A stretch of DNA of 64,000 nt from Zelopaecilomyces penicillatus (GCA_005765155.1 VCCP01000003.1:186001-250000); one strand, 5' to 3'. Positions 13,912 through 24,605 are shown, numbered from the stretch's first letter. Translations and numbers: made by a program. Notes: a model not told the origin generated them from the sequence alone.

Positions 13912-13997
13912 CTGATGGATTTACCAATATCTATCCATGTCTAGCAATATCCAGAAATCTCTAGATATTAGGGGACATGTAACATAGACTGACTGTC

Positions 13998-14424
13998 ATG
14001 GCTTGGTCACTCACAAAGGATAGACGGGTAAACTTGCAACTATTGTCTTTAAACGGCAACACAGTGAACTTTGATTCACTGCGGACCTCTTTCCAGGGGC
14101 CATCACTATCAGGGATAGTATGTCATCTTCCCTCATCCAAGACAAAGGCCTGCCTTGGAGCTGGAATCAATGGCGATCCCGGTTTTCCTGCATCGGGCGA
14201 CACGATGGTTTCCCAGATTGAAGATTTCAAAATCGAAGGCATTTATTTGGGTATTGACTTTGCAGATCATTGATAACTTTGACTGCGAACGATGTACAAC
14301 ATCTGATATCCACGTTGTTCGAAACGGAACGGATGAATCATCTGATGATATCTCACTTTTGGGGATCTTTTCCAGTGCCGTTGGATTCAATCATTTGAAG
14401 GGCTTGTATGGACCTTCATCGTAA
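13998..14424 (+). pseudogene. Possible gene remnant, unrecognised
   Basis: Two overlapping open frames (13998-14273 and the 3' part of 14155-14424) look as if they might be one coding stretch broken by a frameshift near 14270. The first ends GIYLGIDFADH; the second continues through a Cys-containing segment (NFDCERCTTSDIHVV) to a stop at 14424. I do not recognise a family. The pair lies between the two direct repeats at 13846 and 14773, so it may be part of an inserted or duplicated element. Whether it was ever a gene is uncertain. Confidence 0.25.
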
Positions 14425-14772
14425 ATGGTATGCAAGCCCTTTTCTCATCACAAGAAACATCACTCTGCACCCGTGATTGTGCTTAAGTGCAACTGGTTTG
14501 TGAGCGGATTGTACTTGATGCCCTCATGGGCCGTATCCAGACGGTTACCGCTTTTAATAAATAGCCGTATTTGATTCACTTTTTCTGTGAAGATCCATAT
14601 GACAAAGTATACTAGAGATACCAGTGTAGTGAGTTGCCAAGCAGAAGGTTTTTCATCGGTGAATGAAAATTCACATCTGGTTTGAGCAATTTCGCAAAGC
14701 TATTATAAGCACCTATGCTGAAGAAATCGGGGTATCTTGATCGATTCAAGCTCCATGGTTGATGCATTTTCT

Positions 14773-14840
14773 CCACAGCCAGGAAACGTTGAGCAGACTG
14801 GCCCCATGGCTCGTACTGGTATTGATAAGTGGCTCAGCTT
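14773..14840 (+). repeat. Direct repeat, copy 2 (pair with 13846-13911)
   Basis: Second copy of the repeat described at 13846. It lies about 230 bp upstream of the HNH-like/APH gene. Confidence 0.7.
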
Positions 14841-15065
14841 CATTGTCCGATATATTGTGATTTATGGATTATCATGATGGGCTGGGGGTCCCTCTCCAAA
14901 GCCTTTGCAGTATATACATGGCGATGGTAGAGGAGGTTTTAGATCGTTGCAGCCATTATGACAGACAAAGTGGGGTCAGTGTCCAGTACAGCAGCATTCA
15001 CGTCCATCGCCGTGAGAGTCACCCCACCTTGTCATTCTGGCCATCCACCACATCCCGCCCTGAAC

Positions 15066-16959
15066 ATGTCGTCCATGAAGTCTACCCAAGATGAGGTAGC
15101 TGGTACTCTATCTCTCATCGAATCTCTCAAGCTGCCTCACCCATCAGGGGATTTGCTGTGCTGCTTCATCACAGACGCTCTCAATCCCTTACTCGCCGCG
15201 CGTTATGTCAAAACCCGCCTTTCAGCAAATGAGGAGCTGGTACTAGTATCAAACTGGACTTATATCATTGAATCAAGTACGACATGCGATGTGCGCCCTT
15301 ACTTCACATCGTAATAATCTCTCTAACGGTCCTAAGTTACACACAAAGGAATCCTTCCTCCTATCCCAGACAGTGCAGATCAACGTGCCATCACCAAGCG
15401 TGATGGAGGCAAATGCTGTGTATCAGGTCTGAGAGGCTCCTTCATGGACCCTGTCGTTGTCGCGCCAATACTTCCTATTCCGACGGACTGGTTAAAAATT
15501 GAGGTCTGTTTTGAACACATTCGAGTTGTGTTGTAAGGAATGTCGGCTCTAATAGATCAGTAGGGGCCGGTGTTTGATATGCTAGGTGCCTTCTTTGGCC
15601 CCCCTTACCGGGACTGGTGGCTGTCTTGCGCTCGGGATCCTGCTCGAGTCCGACCTTATCTTAACCACTGGCTGGTCAAAAAGTCGGTCGCTGAGAAGTT
15701 TGCGCTTGGGTACATAAAATTAGAGAGGTTGCAACCATCAATGATTGAGGTACGTTTGGTTCAGGTCCTCCATGGTTAACATTGTTTATAATTGTTACTG
15801 ACTATGTTACAGTATGAGGTTCAAGACGTAATCATTGGTCCAGAAAACCCAACCAGAATCAATGGGAAATTTGCTCTACTTGGCGACCACTCACGGTTGG
15901 GGATCGAGAAAGTCGACGCTCGATTCGTGGGCACTCATTCCCGGCTTTGTAAAAGTATGCGGTATCTTGACATTGCCAGGTTGATTAAATCACAGAACCC
16001 GTCCGATGCTTCACCTTCTTCGACAAGTGACGTCGTCAAAGTCAAACTATCGAAACATCCGTCTCATCAATCATTATTTCCCCTTCTCAGTCTTGCAAGT
16101 AGTGCCTTTCGGGCTGTGGCTTGCTGTACCGAGCAAAATACGCATCCGCGTCTACGAGATACTCCGTAGTTTCGGAAATCTATTTTACGGGAGCCCGAAT
16201 GGGTACTCGACTGTTCAAAGGCTGCCCTTTGGATTGTACCTGAAGTACCAAGGGGAATATGAATGTTATCGAAACGAGTTCAACGCTCTTCGTGTAGTCC
16301 GGAGCCACACGCGAGTCCCTGTACCCAAACCACTTGACGTGGTTTCTAGGCACTCAGGAGATACAGACGACCTTTTTTCTGCACCTCAAGGTTACTTACT
16401 TGTGACAAAGATCCCAGGATGGCCAATGTCAACATGTCTGCCTATTCTGTCCGATGAAGACTGTGCGAACATAGCGAATCAGTTAAAAGACTATATAACT
16501 CAGCTCCGGAGCATTCCTCGCGCGATCAACGATAACATAACAATCTGCAACACTCTCGGAGAAGCGTGCAGGGAACATCGCATCAATGGGGGGGAGCCAG
16601 TGGGTCCATTTGCCGACGAAGCAGCTTTTAGCCAAGAGCTGCGCTTTTCAGATGAACCCTGCCGACGTGGGCATGAGATTGTCTTTACGCATGCCGATTT
16701 GAATCCTCGCAACATTCTCATCGACAAGGTTGTTATTCCTGGCGGGAAGAAGAGGTGGAGAGTGACGGGGGTTGTCGACTGGGAAACTGCTGGGTATTAT
16801 CCTGAGTATTGGGACTTTACAAAGGCGATGTTTGAAGGGTTTAGGTGGCCTCTGCGCTATAATGAGTTGATTGAGGGGATATTTGGGGAGCTTGGAGATT
16901 ATTCTCGTGAATTGGACATTGAGAGACGATGCTGGGAGATGGGCGATGGCGTTTACTAG
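15066..16959 (+). CDS. HNH-like domain fused to APH-family phosphotransferase
   Basis: Best model is five exons: 15066-15276, 15370-15503, 15564-15749, 15813-16026 and 16091-16959, giving 537 residues. The N-terminal part carries an HNH-nuclease-like segment (DQRAITKRDGGKCCVSGL), with the usual catalytic His position of related fungal proteins apparently replaced in VVAPILPIP. The C-terminal 290 residues are a kinase-fold APH phosphotransferase: catalytic HADLNPRNILID near residue 448 (HxDxxxxN) and the metal-binding VVDWETAGYYPEYWDF near 476. From family memory, fungi have many proteins of this two-part layout, but their substrates are unknown. The last intron (16027-16090) keeps the coding stretch after GTHSRLC. 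An alternative intron at 15955-16026 would also restore frame but drop about 24 residues. The kinase domain is firm; the HNH part and its activity are less so. Confidence 0.72.
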
Positions 16960-18869
16960 CTGAACAAAGATGTAATGAAGAGTATGCTTGACTTGCAAGC
17001 AATGAATCGCCGCCGTGCGGCTTAACCTACACCGATGATTTTATCTGAGAAACCAGTAACGCTTTTAGGAATTTGAACCATTTCCAGTGTTGGACTTTGC
17101 CATTATGGAGCAGGATGGACAACAAACTACCGTCGTATTCTTAAAGATGCACCCTTCCTATCACACAACAAACGTGTGCATATACCAAAAGGGAATAAGA
17201 CGAAGGCAGCAGGGATACCTCTCTTCACTAGACTCGGCCGCTCGACCCTCCACGCGGCGGCGGCAAACGCACTGGCCAGAAACCTTGGCGAACGGGGGAC
17301 ACGAGCAAGACTAGCATTTAAAAAGATGAAGCTAAAAAAGATGCCTAGACGCAGAAGTGGATTACAGAGCCGAGGCGCGCCAGACTGAGCGTTTGCATGG
17401 TAAACTTACCCCGACGCGCTCGAGTGTCGCCCGTTAAAGACGACGCGGTCAGCAAGCGTTAGATGACAGGGGAGGGAGATATGGACGATAGAGTCGCATC
17501 GCAAGGTGAAGGATTTCTCGGCATTGAAGAGATGAGAAGGGGGTGACGTCGTGGGGCCTGACTCCATGAAGCATGTAACGGTAGGATTGCTGGGTAAGGA
17601 GAGTGTAGATGTTTTGAGCAGATGGAGTATGTGTATGGGTACACCTAAGTCCAAAGGGGTATTTGCCTGGCGAATTATTGAATGAGAAGCTTGAAGAGTA
17701 ATAATGGTGCGTCAATGTTTAATCTTCAAGCCTCAATTCCAAATGCAAACGATCTAGATACGCGTTGAAGATATAAAATATGCGAGACAATATCCCTTTT
17801 TCTAGAATTGCGTACCGTAGCAACGAAACCAGATAGACCGCCGTACCTGCATATGTCCAAGACATTCGCACATTCGCGCACAGTATGCCAGTTCATCGAT
17901 AAACAGATCCTTTTTCCTAGGAGATTTGTTAAACAGAAAATAGGAAGGATCGGCATTGCTGGGACTGCAATGCTACATTACTTAATGCAGGACAGCCCCC
18001 ACGTCGAGCTGCGGGCTGAAATTAGGCGTGGGGTTTGTGTGCAAGCGTTTACAGGCGCTGAGTTATGTTCTAGGTGTATGCAGATAATGCCATGGATGGG
18101 TAATAGCTTGTCTAGAAATGGAAAATGCGCAATGTCAGTGTGTGGATATGTGTTCTAATTAGTGTTGTGTTGTTCTTTACATGTTTGGGTAGTTTATGGT
18201 GATGTGATGTTGATGTAACCGTTTGTAGAAGTCACTGTGTTAAACGTCTTTGAACATCACATTGCCCTTCAATAATGCACATCCAGCTGCTCTGTGAGAC
18301 TCCCAAAAGTTGAAATGATTATCTTTATGATTCTCTAAAAATGCAAGAATACAATTAATTGAACTGGTCAAGTGCAAAATCTCTTATGAAAATCAGCAAG
18401 TTAACTGCCTAGCAGGGGAACATGTTATTAGGTTGGTAACATACTGCGCCTCACACACAGTCCATACACTACCCTAGATGTGAGTCGGGGATTGGCGCCG
18501 TTGATCATAAACTCATAGGACAACACACATTCATATCAAAATGTAATAGCATCATATGGAAAGAGAGGCTCTAAAAAGGTGCTCCATAGTATGGTTGACC
18601 TGTAGCAAATTAATACATTCTAGTGAGCAATCCCTAGTCACATTCATCCATTCCGAATCACATGTCGCGAATCACTACAACAATCGCCCATTACAATACA
18701 CAAACAGACACGATTTGCGTCGGCGTCATGTATTGTTTATTAATAGTCAGATGTATTAAAGCTCTATGGCTTCTTTCAAGAAGGCCCCCATTGTCATAAC
18801 ATAGCCTCATCAAGCAGCTTGTCCAACATGCAATCACGCCGAACGCCGACCATCGCCATACTTATACCC
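16960..18869. other. Intergenic region
   Basis: About 1.9 kb between the APH-type gene and the first small-family copy. It grows AT-rich towards the right. A short open stretch near 17180-17386 is rich in Arg/Lys/Ala but has no recognised domain. No supported gene. Confidence 0.45.
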
Positions 18870-19076
18870 ATTTCAACCATACACCAACAGCTTTTCGCTA
18901 ATATCCACATCGAGACTGATGCTTATCTCTTCGTGCCCTCTAACCAAAATGATTTCCAGCTGCGGCATCTATGATGGGTAAGATTAAAGGATGTAATTAT
19001 TTTACATACTGTACACCTTTGGGTCAGGTGGTTGATTGAATGCCCATTCGAACACTTTTTTGACATCCACTGACAT
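18870..19076 (-). pseudogene. Small two-exon family, copy A (broken)
   Basis: Degenerate copy of the same unit as copy C (21448-21903). Exon 1 (19010-19076) is still readable: it starts with ATG, encodes the EWAFNQPPDP-type motif, and ends at a GTATGT donor in phase 1. After the intron the sequence jumps straight to a relic of the C2H2 finger (recognisable from the CRS codons), so the conserved middle block ending LLRQIE is deleted. The relic contains an in-frame stop. Compared with copy C, most changes in exon 1 are C-to-T or G-to-A. The 3' flank and the promoter side (up to about 19330) also match the flanks of copy C, so the duplication was longer than the gene. It is probably non-functional. 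Confidence 0.6.
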
Positions 19077-19945
19077 GTTGCAGAAGGAAAGAAGGACGAA
19101 GACGGAGATTTTGGAGTTATGGCGCTGCAGGGTGAAAGAACAAATGGTAACCAGCTATGTAAGTATGTAGCAAGGCAAATTTTATGTGAAGCCGTTGGCT
19201 ATCGTAGACCCTTCTACTTTGGTCAAGGCATAGCAAGTGTTGGCCTTGTGGTGAATTGAGTGGCAGTGTTGAGAACAAACAACTCAAGCACAGCCACCTG
19301 AACACATCCCCAAGAGGCTATAGAACGAACCCACATTGTCAAACAATTCTGGTACCTGCACAGTAAGAAATTGTTTTTGTACACAAACATCAGACTATAG
19401 TCGGAAAGCCGTCATTGAATTCAGCGCTGTAAATATAGAGAATGATGATAGGCTTTGTATCAGAATGCTGGCATCCTTTATTGGTGTCTATAGAGGACCA
19501 CACTGGCGGGATCAATGGGCTGCCGATATTATATCAAGACTAACATTGCTAGAAATTGTAGATATTCCTAGCAATTTCTTAATACTATATGCATTATAAA
19601 GACCGATTTCTCCCTTTTAATTTGAGTTTATTGGATTATTCCGACAGCTTCATTGTTGTTGCATGCGTACTGCTTTCATACAAGGCCATTGTCTAAGAGG
19701 CAGCCAACTATATGTGGGATATTTTCAGGTGGCTGTGTCCGTGGTCAGTGACAAACACCGCCACTCTCTTTGCGGCCAGACGGCCAACACCCCGATCTGC
19801 CTTGGAATAGGCAGAACGGTTGGCTCTTCACAGACAACTTGCATTGTTATATATATAAATAATAAATGGAAACTGTTTATTTTTCACTCACAGAGACATT
19901 TTGACTTCAATGATTCTTGACAGTGAAGCTGCTCAAGTCTGCAAC
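19077..19945. promoter_or_regulatory. Divergent intergenic block between copies A and B, with duplicated upstream sequence
   Basis: Copies A (minus) and B (plus) start head to head, about 870 bp apart. The upstream sequence of A (about 19130-19300) resembles that of C (about 21960-22165), sharing an AGCAAGGCAA stretch, a GTTGGCCTTG stretch and a CAAGCACAGCCACCTG stretch. The upstream sequence of B (about 19730-19840) matches the same block in inverted orientation, as expected for its opposite strand. Conservation of the upstream block in all three copies suggests it belonged to the duplicated unit and may hold their promoters. Confidence 0.45.
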
Positions 19946-20230
19946 ATGCCATTGGACATCGAAAAAGCGTTTGAATGGGCATTCAGTCAGCCACCTGATC
20001 CCAGAATGTATGGTCAGTGAACCATCCATCCCCAATTCCAGACATCTCCTAGTCACATCCTTATTCTAACATGTCTTGTTTATACAGAAGTACTCGGCCC
20101 AGCTAGGCCTGCCACCATGGAGGATGCGATGCCCTTACTGCGCCAAATTGAAGCTGGGGATTACTCTGCTGTGAACCAACCGCCCCGCGAACCTGATTGT
20201 CCATCCCCGAAGCCTGCTGCCGCTAGGTGA
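19946..20230 (+). CDS. Small two-exon family, copy B (69 residues, truncated tail)
   Basis: Exons 19946-20012 and 20088-20230, joined in phase 1 through a 75-nt intron with a GTCAGT donor and TATACAG acceptor. Exon 1 encodes MPLDIEKAFEWAFSQPPDP. Exon 2 begins VLGPARPATMEDAMPLLRQ and continues with IEAGDYSAVNQPPREP, nearly the same as copy C. Then the frame ends at a TGA (20228-20230) after a short Pro/Ala tail. A relic of the C2H2 finger of copy C is still visible at about 20290-20356 in another frame, with an upstream TAG and with the first Cys codon changed to His. So copy B is a C-terminally truncated version, and whether the 69-residue product is made is unknown. No known domain is recognised in the conserved part. 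Confidence 0.5.
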
Positions 20231-20289
20231 TCCTCATCCGTCGCCCTTCAGCTTTGGCATAAAAAGGCACCCCTGTACGGTATAGCAAC

Positions 20290-20356
20290 ATCGCAGCTGT
20301 GGAAAGGTTTGCGAATTGAACAAGTCAATGGATAGACATCGGGCTCAGCGAGGGTA
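20290..20356 (+). pseudogene. C2H2 finger relic of copy B
   Basis: Read in the frame CAT CGC AGC TGT GGA AAG, the stretch aligns with the finger of copy C, including the second Cys and the RHRAQRGY end. The first zinc-ligand Cys is replaced by His, a Phe by Cys, and a TAG lies two codons upstream. It is cut off from the copy B frame. Confidence 0.5.
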
Positions 20357-20359
20357 TTA

Positions 20360-20787
20360 ATAGGTACTTTGAAGATATGATATGATCGGGCTTGAAAAGA
20401 AGCTTTATGTAGTTCATTTGGGCCTTGAATGTGTTTGTGGAGGACAAAAAGCTGCTGGGTAATAAGCATGTCTGCCTTTATAATCTAATAGAGGTATATT
20501 TTTTTATTTAAAAAAGTATTGAACGCTTTTAATTGACGTTGCAGCGAATGTTTAACCTTATATTGCGACCTTGTTAAACTTTCAGTACAAAGTCTTGGGA
20601 TTATTTCCAATTATTTTCCATAGCAGCCGTTAAAACCTGATTAGAGTCAGCAATCATCCAATAAACCTACACAAATCGTAATATACAGCAACTAGAGATG
20701 CAATATATGGTCTGATTATAGGTATATAAAACCATGGCTAATTCAGTCCAGCCGATGTATCCGTAGTAGTAGCGACTTTCTAATTTC

Positions 20788-20818
<31 letters not shown>

Positions 20819-21447
20819 GATGCATCAGGTTTCTACTTCACAGAATGCATCAGCTCACACTGACTACCTAGGTACCTATTTCATACTTTTCTAAATGATA
20901 CAAATATATTCAACTGGAGCTATGCTTATTCGTTAATTTAACAAATACTGCATTATGGTATTGACAAATCAGCTATGACGTAGGGTATGGTTGTGTCTAA
21001 CAATATTATAATGCATTATTCTTTCACTAAGACCAAAAGAAAAAACGAACTTGAATTCAATCAATGGGGGAATATTGAACGATTCGGGAAATGGCTAGCA
21101 ATAATCGGCCGCTGCTAGAGAAAGCTGTGATCTACTGGATACGGACCAAACACTGCTGGCTCGCACGGTTACTACCTAGACTGCAAACATATGAGGGCTA
21201 CAGGATACAGACAGTCAATACATATAGCATGCAATATATCATCTCATATTAAATCTCGTCAAAGAAGCAAAAGAGAAAGCAAAGTAGTCGTTGTTATTAA
21301 CAAAAAGCATTTAACTCTCACATGATGCAAAAGCACATCTACTAGTAACCTAGCAGCAAGTACCTTTATATAAACGCGCTCGACACTGAATTCTAACCCA
21401 CAAAAGACATGCTTATATCCATCCCAATATAATCCCAACAGTGCATA
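20360..21447. other. AT-rich intergenic region with G22 tract
   Basis: Convergent 3' flanks of copies B and C. It is AT-rich with no supported gene. It contains a run of 10 T followed directly by 22 G (20788-20819). Confidence 0.5.
20798..20819 (+). repeat. Homopolymer tract of 22 G
   Basis: Longest homopolymer in the window, preceded directly by ten T. Its true length is likely to be uncertain in any assembly. Confidence 0.9.
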
Positions 21448-21903
21448 TTAATGCCCACGTCGAGACCGATGTTCATCCCTCCTCGTCTTGGATTCGAATA
21501 GCTTTCCGCAACTGCGGCATTGGTGTGTGGAGTTTGAGGCTGGAGCCGATGGAGCTGAACGTGTGCCGGAAGAGGAACACCGAGCGGTGCTATGATGTGA
21601 GGATGTGCTGGAGACGGTATCGTTGGTAGAAGAACGACGAGGTTCGCGGGGTGGTTGATTCACGGCAGAGTAATCTCCAGCCTCAATTTGACGTAGCAAA
21701 GGCATCGCGTCCTCCATTGTGGCAACTCTGGGCGTTCCGAGTGCCGCTAAACAAGAAAAAGAAGTCAGAATATATTTAGAAGAAGAAACAAAAGGGGCGG
21801 GGGGTGCCCGTGGTTGATTAGATATCATTTACATACCAAGCACTCTGGGATCAGGCGGTTGGCTGAATGCCCATTCGAACGCTTTTTCGATATCCAGCGG
21901 CAT
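21448..21903 (-). CDS. Small two-exon family, copy C, with C-terminal C2H2 finger
   Basis: The most complete member: exons 21837-21903 and 21448-21746, joined in phase 1 through a 90-nt GTATGT...TAG intron, giving 121 residues. Exon 1 encodes MPLDIEKAFEWAFSQPPDP. Exon 2 opens with ALGTPRVATMEDAMPLLRQ and IEAGDYSAVNQPPREP, then a Ser/Thr-rich linker of about 40 residues, then a single C2H2 zinc finger at the end (C-x2-C-x12-H-x5-H, from QCRSCGKLF to RSRRGH). A lone finger at the C terminus can mediate nucleic-acid or protein binding, but nothing here says which. The conserved N-terminal half has no domain that I recognise. Copies A and B carry relics of the same finger; D-F have other tails. 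Reading frame and splice sites are intact, so this copy may be functional. Confidence 0.6.
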
Positions 21904-23154
21904 TTTGCAGATGTGAAAGAAGGATCAATGATGAAGGTTGAAGATTGAAGATTGAACTTTTGGAGTTCGAAGCACTACATGAATAAAGATCAAACAGCAT
22001 CCAGCTATGTATATAGCAAGGCAAGTTATCTGTGACTTAATTTAATACTCTAGTGGCAGTCGTTGGCAATCACTAGGCCTCCGCCTTGTTCAAGGCAGAT
22101 CGTGTTGGCCTTGAGTGTGAGTGGCGGTGTTTGTTCCTGAACCCAAGCACAGCCACCTGGGAATTTCCCACTTCTCCGATTGGCCTATTGTCTAAATTGT
22201 CATCTAGTGGGGTGCAGGCCGTTCAGATCAAGACAGCTTGTCTTGCATCCAAACGTTGACAACTTTCGTCGCTAATTATGGAGGGCTTCATTGGCAGCAA
22301 CAATGGTTTGATGGTGGTGTTCAGCGTCTCAACGCCAGAATCTGGCAGGCAGCCACCGCTATGTGGGGGTTTCCTGCAGCAATTCGCGAGAAATTGATAT
22401 TGAGCAGAGCTGGGATTTGCTGGATATTACTGGATATTGTTAGATATTGCTGTATATTGCTAGATTTGCTGGGTGTTTCTGGGAATTGTTATATATTATT
22501 AGGGCTGGCGCTCATCTGCCTCCGGGTGGTCTCTTACGTATTGGTTAATGAACCACTAAAACACTAGGGGATGCCTACCTGCACTTCTTTGGGCTCTATT
22601 AGCTGCACGTGACTTTTGGCACTTAATTAGGGAGGTGCACACTTTGAAATGTGTGTATGTGGCGACCTTGCACCTATAGCTGCCGACTACACACGTTGTA
22701 ATACCCAAAGCTGACGCTGTAAGGTGTCTGAAGCTGGCTGTACTTAAAGCTGCGAAATGGCTATTGAAGGTGGCTGTTGCAAGTGGCTGGTGGGTATACA
22801 TTGTTTACATACACATATTTCACAGCGCGCACCTCCTGGGAGGTGCGGGTAGGCACCCCCCCCCACTAGCAAGCATGATGACATAAGCCATTCCGGCTCG
22901 GATGTACCGTTGCTGTAGTGACCAGACCAAGCTCCCAACCCACTGTTTCATAACATCACCACCCACAAAGCAAGGGCTTCAAAATATCCCCTCCCACCCC
23001 CATGTCGAACCTTCAATACCTGTCATCCCAGCACCAGGCGTCATTTCCAAACCCACGAGATATTATGGCATTGTGAATGCACAGTTAAACACCACCACTC
23101 ATTTTTATTCATCCTTAACCTGTCCTGTCTTGCGCAGCATCACCTTCATTCACC
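21904..23154. promoter_or_regulatory. Upstream region of copy C and of the Aurora-like kinase
   Basis: The left part (21960-22165) is the block shared with the upstream regions of copies A and B. A degenerate 10-bp tandem repeat lies at 22410-22500. The right part is the presumed promoter of the kinase gene. No other gene is supported, although the frame at 22238-22567 reads through the repeat. Confidence 0.45.
22410..22500 (+). repeat. Degenerate 10-bp tandem repeat (CTGGATATTG-like)
   Basis: About eight to nine consecutive units of roughly 10 bp resembling CTGGATATTG (CTGGATATTA, CTGGATATTG, TTAGATATTG, CTGTATATTG and so on). Related AT-rich motifs occur near 13924, 19544, 26363 and 45764. 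Confidence 0.7.
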
Positions 23155-24171
23155 ATGGTTCTCGCTCTAAGCAAGTCTGAGAAGCACCATGTTGAGGAAT
23201 CACCCCTCCTCAAACAATCATTCATCAACCGCATCCCCGTCTCAGCATCATCCTCGCTCGCCGCAAAATCCACAATGTACAACGACAGCGCAATGATCCC
23301 ATCCAGTATACGCCCTCAGCAGTTCCACCTGGGCATGTTTGAGATTGGCCGCCCACTGGGAAAAGGCAAATTCGGCCGCGTGTACCTCGCCAGACACAGA
23401 GATTCCGGTTTCATCTGCGTGCTTAAAGTGTTGCACAAGGAAGAAATCAGGCGCGAAAAGGCCGAGACGCATGTCCGTCGTGAGATTGAGGTGCACAGCC
23501 AGCTCCGACATCCTGGTGTGGTTGGGTTCCACGGCTGGTTCCACGATTCGCGCCGCATCTTCCTCATGATTGAGTACGGCGCTGGGGGCGAGCTGTTCAA
23601 GGTGTTGCAGAAGGCTGGGCGCTTCTCTGAGAAAAAGGCGGCGCAGTATGCTTTGCAGGTCGCGCAGGCGCTGGATTATCTTCACAGCAAGAACATCATG
23701 CACCGAGATCTGAAGCCGGAGAACATCCTCATCGGCCTGCACGGGGAGCTGAAGCTGGCAGATTTTGGTTATAGTGTGTACGCTCCTAAGAACAGACGAG
23801 AAACGCTATGCGGAACGCTCGACTATCTGCCTCCAGAGATGTTGGGTTCCACCAAGTCCAAATACACAAAAGCTGTTGACCAATGGACGCTGGGCGTCTT
23901 GACATATGAGTTTCTCACAGGCGAGGCTCCATTTGAGGATAGCCCGGTTATGACACAACGGCGAATTGTCAAGGGGGATATCAAACCCCTCCCGTCAAAC
24001 ATCTCTGCCGAGGCCAAGGACTTTATCCATTCGGTAAGAGACATTCCACCATGTTCATTCATCTCGCCATGCTAACCCATGTCATAGCTATTAGTATTAG
24101 ACGGTTCAAAGAGATTGCCATTAAGGGACGTTATCAACCACCCCTGGATTGTCCAGCATTGCAGTGTTTGA
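23155..24171 (+). CDS. Aurora-like serine/threonine protein kinase
   Basis: Two exons, 23155-24033 and 24088-24171 (54-nt intron), encode 320 residues. The kinase domain is complete: glycine loop GKGKFGRV (69-76), Lys91 in CVLKVLH, helix-C Glu near 110, HRDLKPEN (183-190), DFG (203-205), an activation loop with RRETLCGT (Thr217) and LPPEM. Exon 2 adds the last helices (LLVLDGSKRLPLRDV, HPWIVQHC). GMFEIGRPLGKGKFGRVYLAR, the YAPKNRR segment and APFEDSPVMTQRR are Aurora-like (Ark1/Ipl1), the kinase of the chromosomal passenger complex. Several family-typical positions diverge, and the gene sits in an accessory block. I infer a divergent extra paralogue rather than the essential housekeeping Aurora, but this needs the genome's other copy to confirm. 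The N terminus is short; the start at 23155 follows a good CACC context, and an internal Met41 is possible. Confidence 0.82.
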
Positions 24172-24605
24172 GGTGTTTGAGGTGTGTGCAAGATATTGGA
24201 GATGTGGTAGCATATATGGAGCAGTCGTGTTGCGGCGTTTGTTGGCTTGGAGCCAACTATTTTCGGGAGATGTATCAATACCCTTGGGTGAAAGCGAAGG
24301 AGTTTGGAGTTCTTTTTGGAGTGTTTAGTCTGTGCATTTTGTAGCATATTATACGTTATTTTCAAGTCTTGGATACCATCGTCATTGGATTGGACTACCT
24401 TTTTAGCTTGGGCGTTGATGGCTGGGTATGTCAAAGCCAGTCCTGATTCATTAACAAGTACCAGTCACCATAGGACGAGAATATGGTTATGATTGCAAGG
24501 ATGTATAATCAGCCCGACATTTTGGAACAACATTCAGAGTCGGGGACACTGCTTCTCACCCTTTGTTGCTGACATTGCCGCCATCGCTGACTACAAGCAA
24601 TGATC
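24172..24605. other. Convergent intergenic region
   Basis: 3' flanks of the Aurora-like kinase and of the minus-strand BtrH-like gene. No gene is seen. Confidence 0.5.

Larger units (their letters stand above)
4756..13997. other. 9-kb gene desert rich in simple repeats
   Basis: No convincing protein gene is visible over 9.2 kb on either strand; all open frames are short and compositionally random. The region lies upstream of the minus-strand RGS gene. It is dense in simple sequence: a 33-nt AG microsatellite (6086-6118), TCAG repeats (10344-10365), TGTC/TCTG repeats near 8365-8410, GGGAT repeats near 5416 and 12840, CA repeats near 13000, and C-runs at 9506-9520 (15), 10487-10497 (11) and 12115-12126 (12). 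It may contain a long 5' leader, regulatory DNA or noncoding transcripts, none of which sequence alone can show. Confidence 0.6.

Noticed and set aside
20226..20284. Intron joining copy B to its C2H2 finger relic
   Set aside because: A GT...AG pair of suitable length exists, but the joined phase does not reach the finger frame and the first zinc ligand is already lost.
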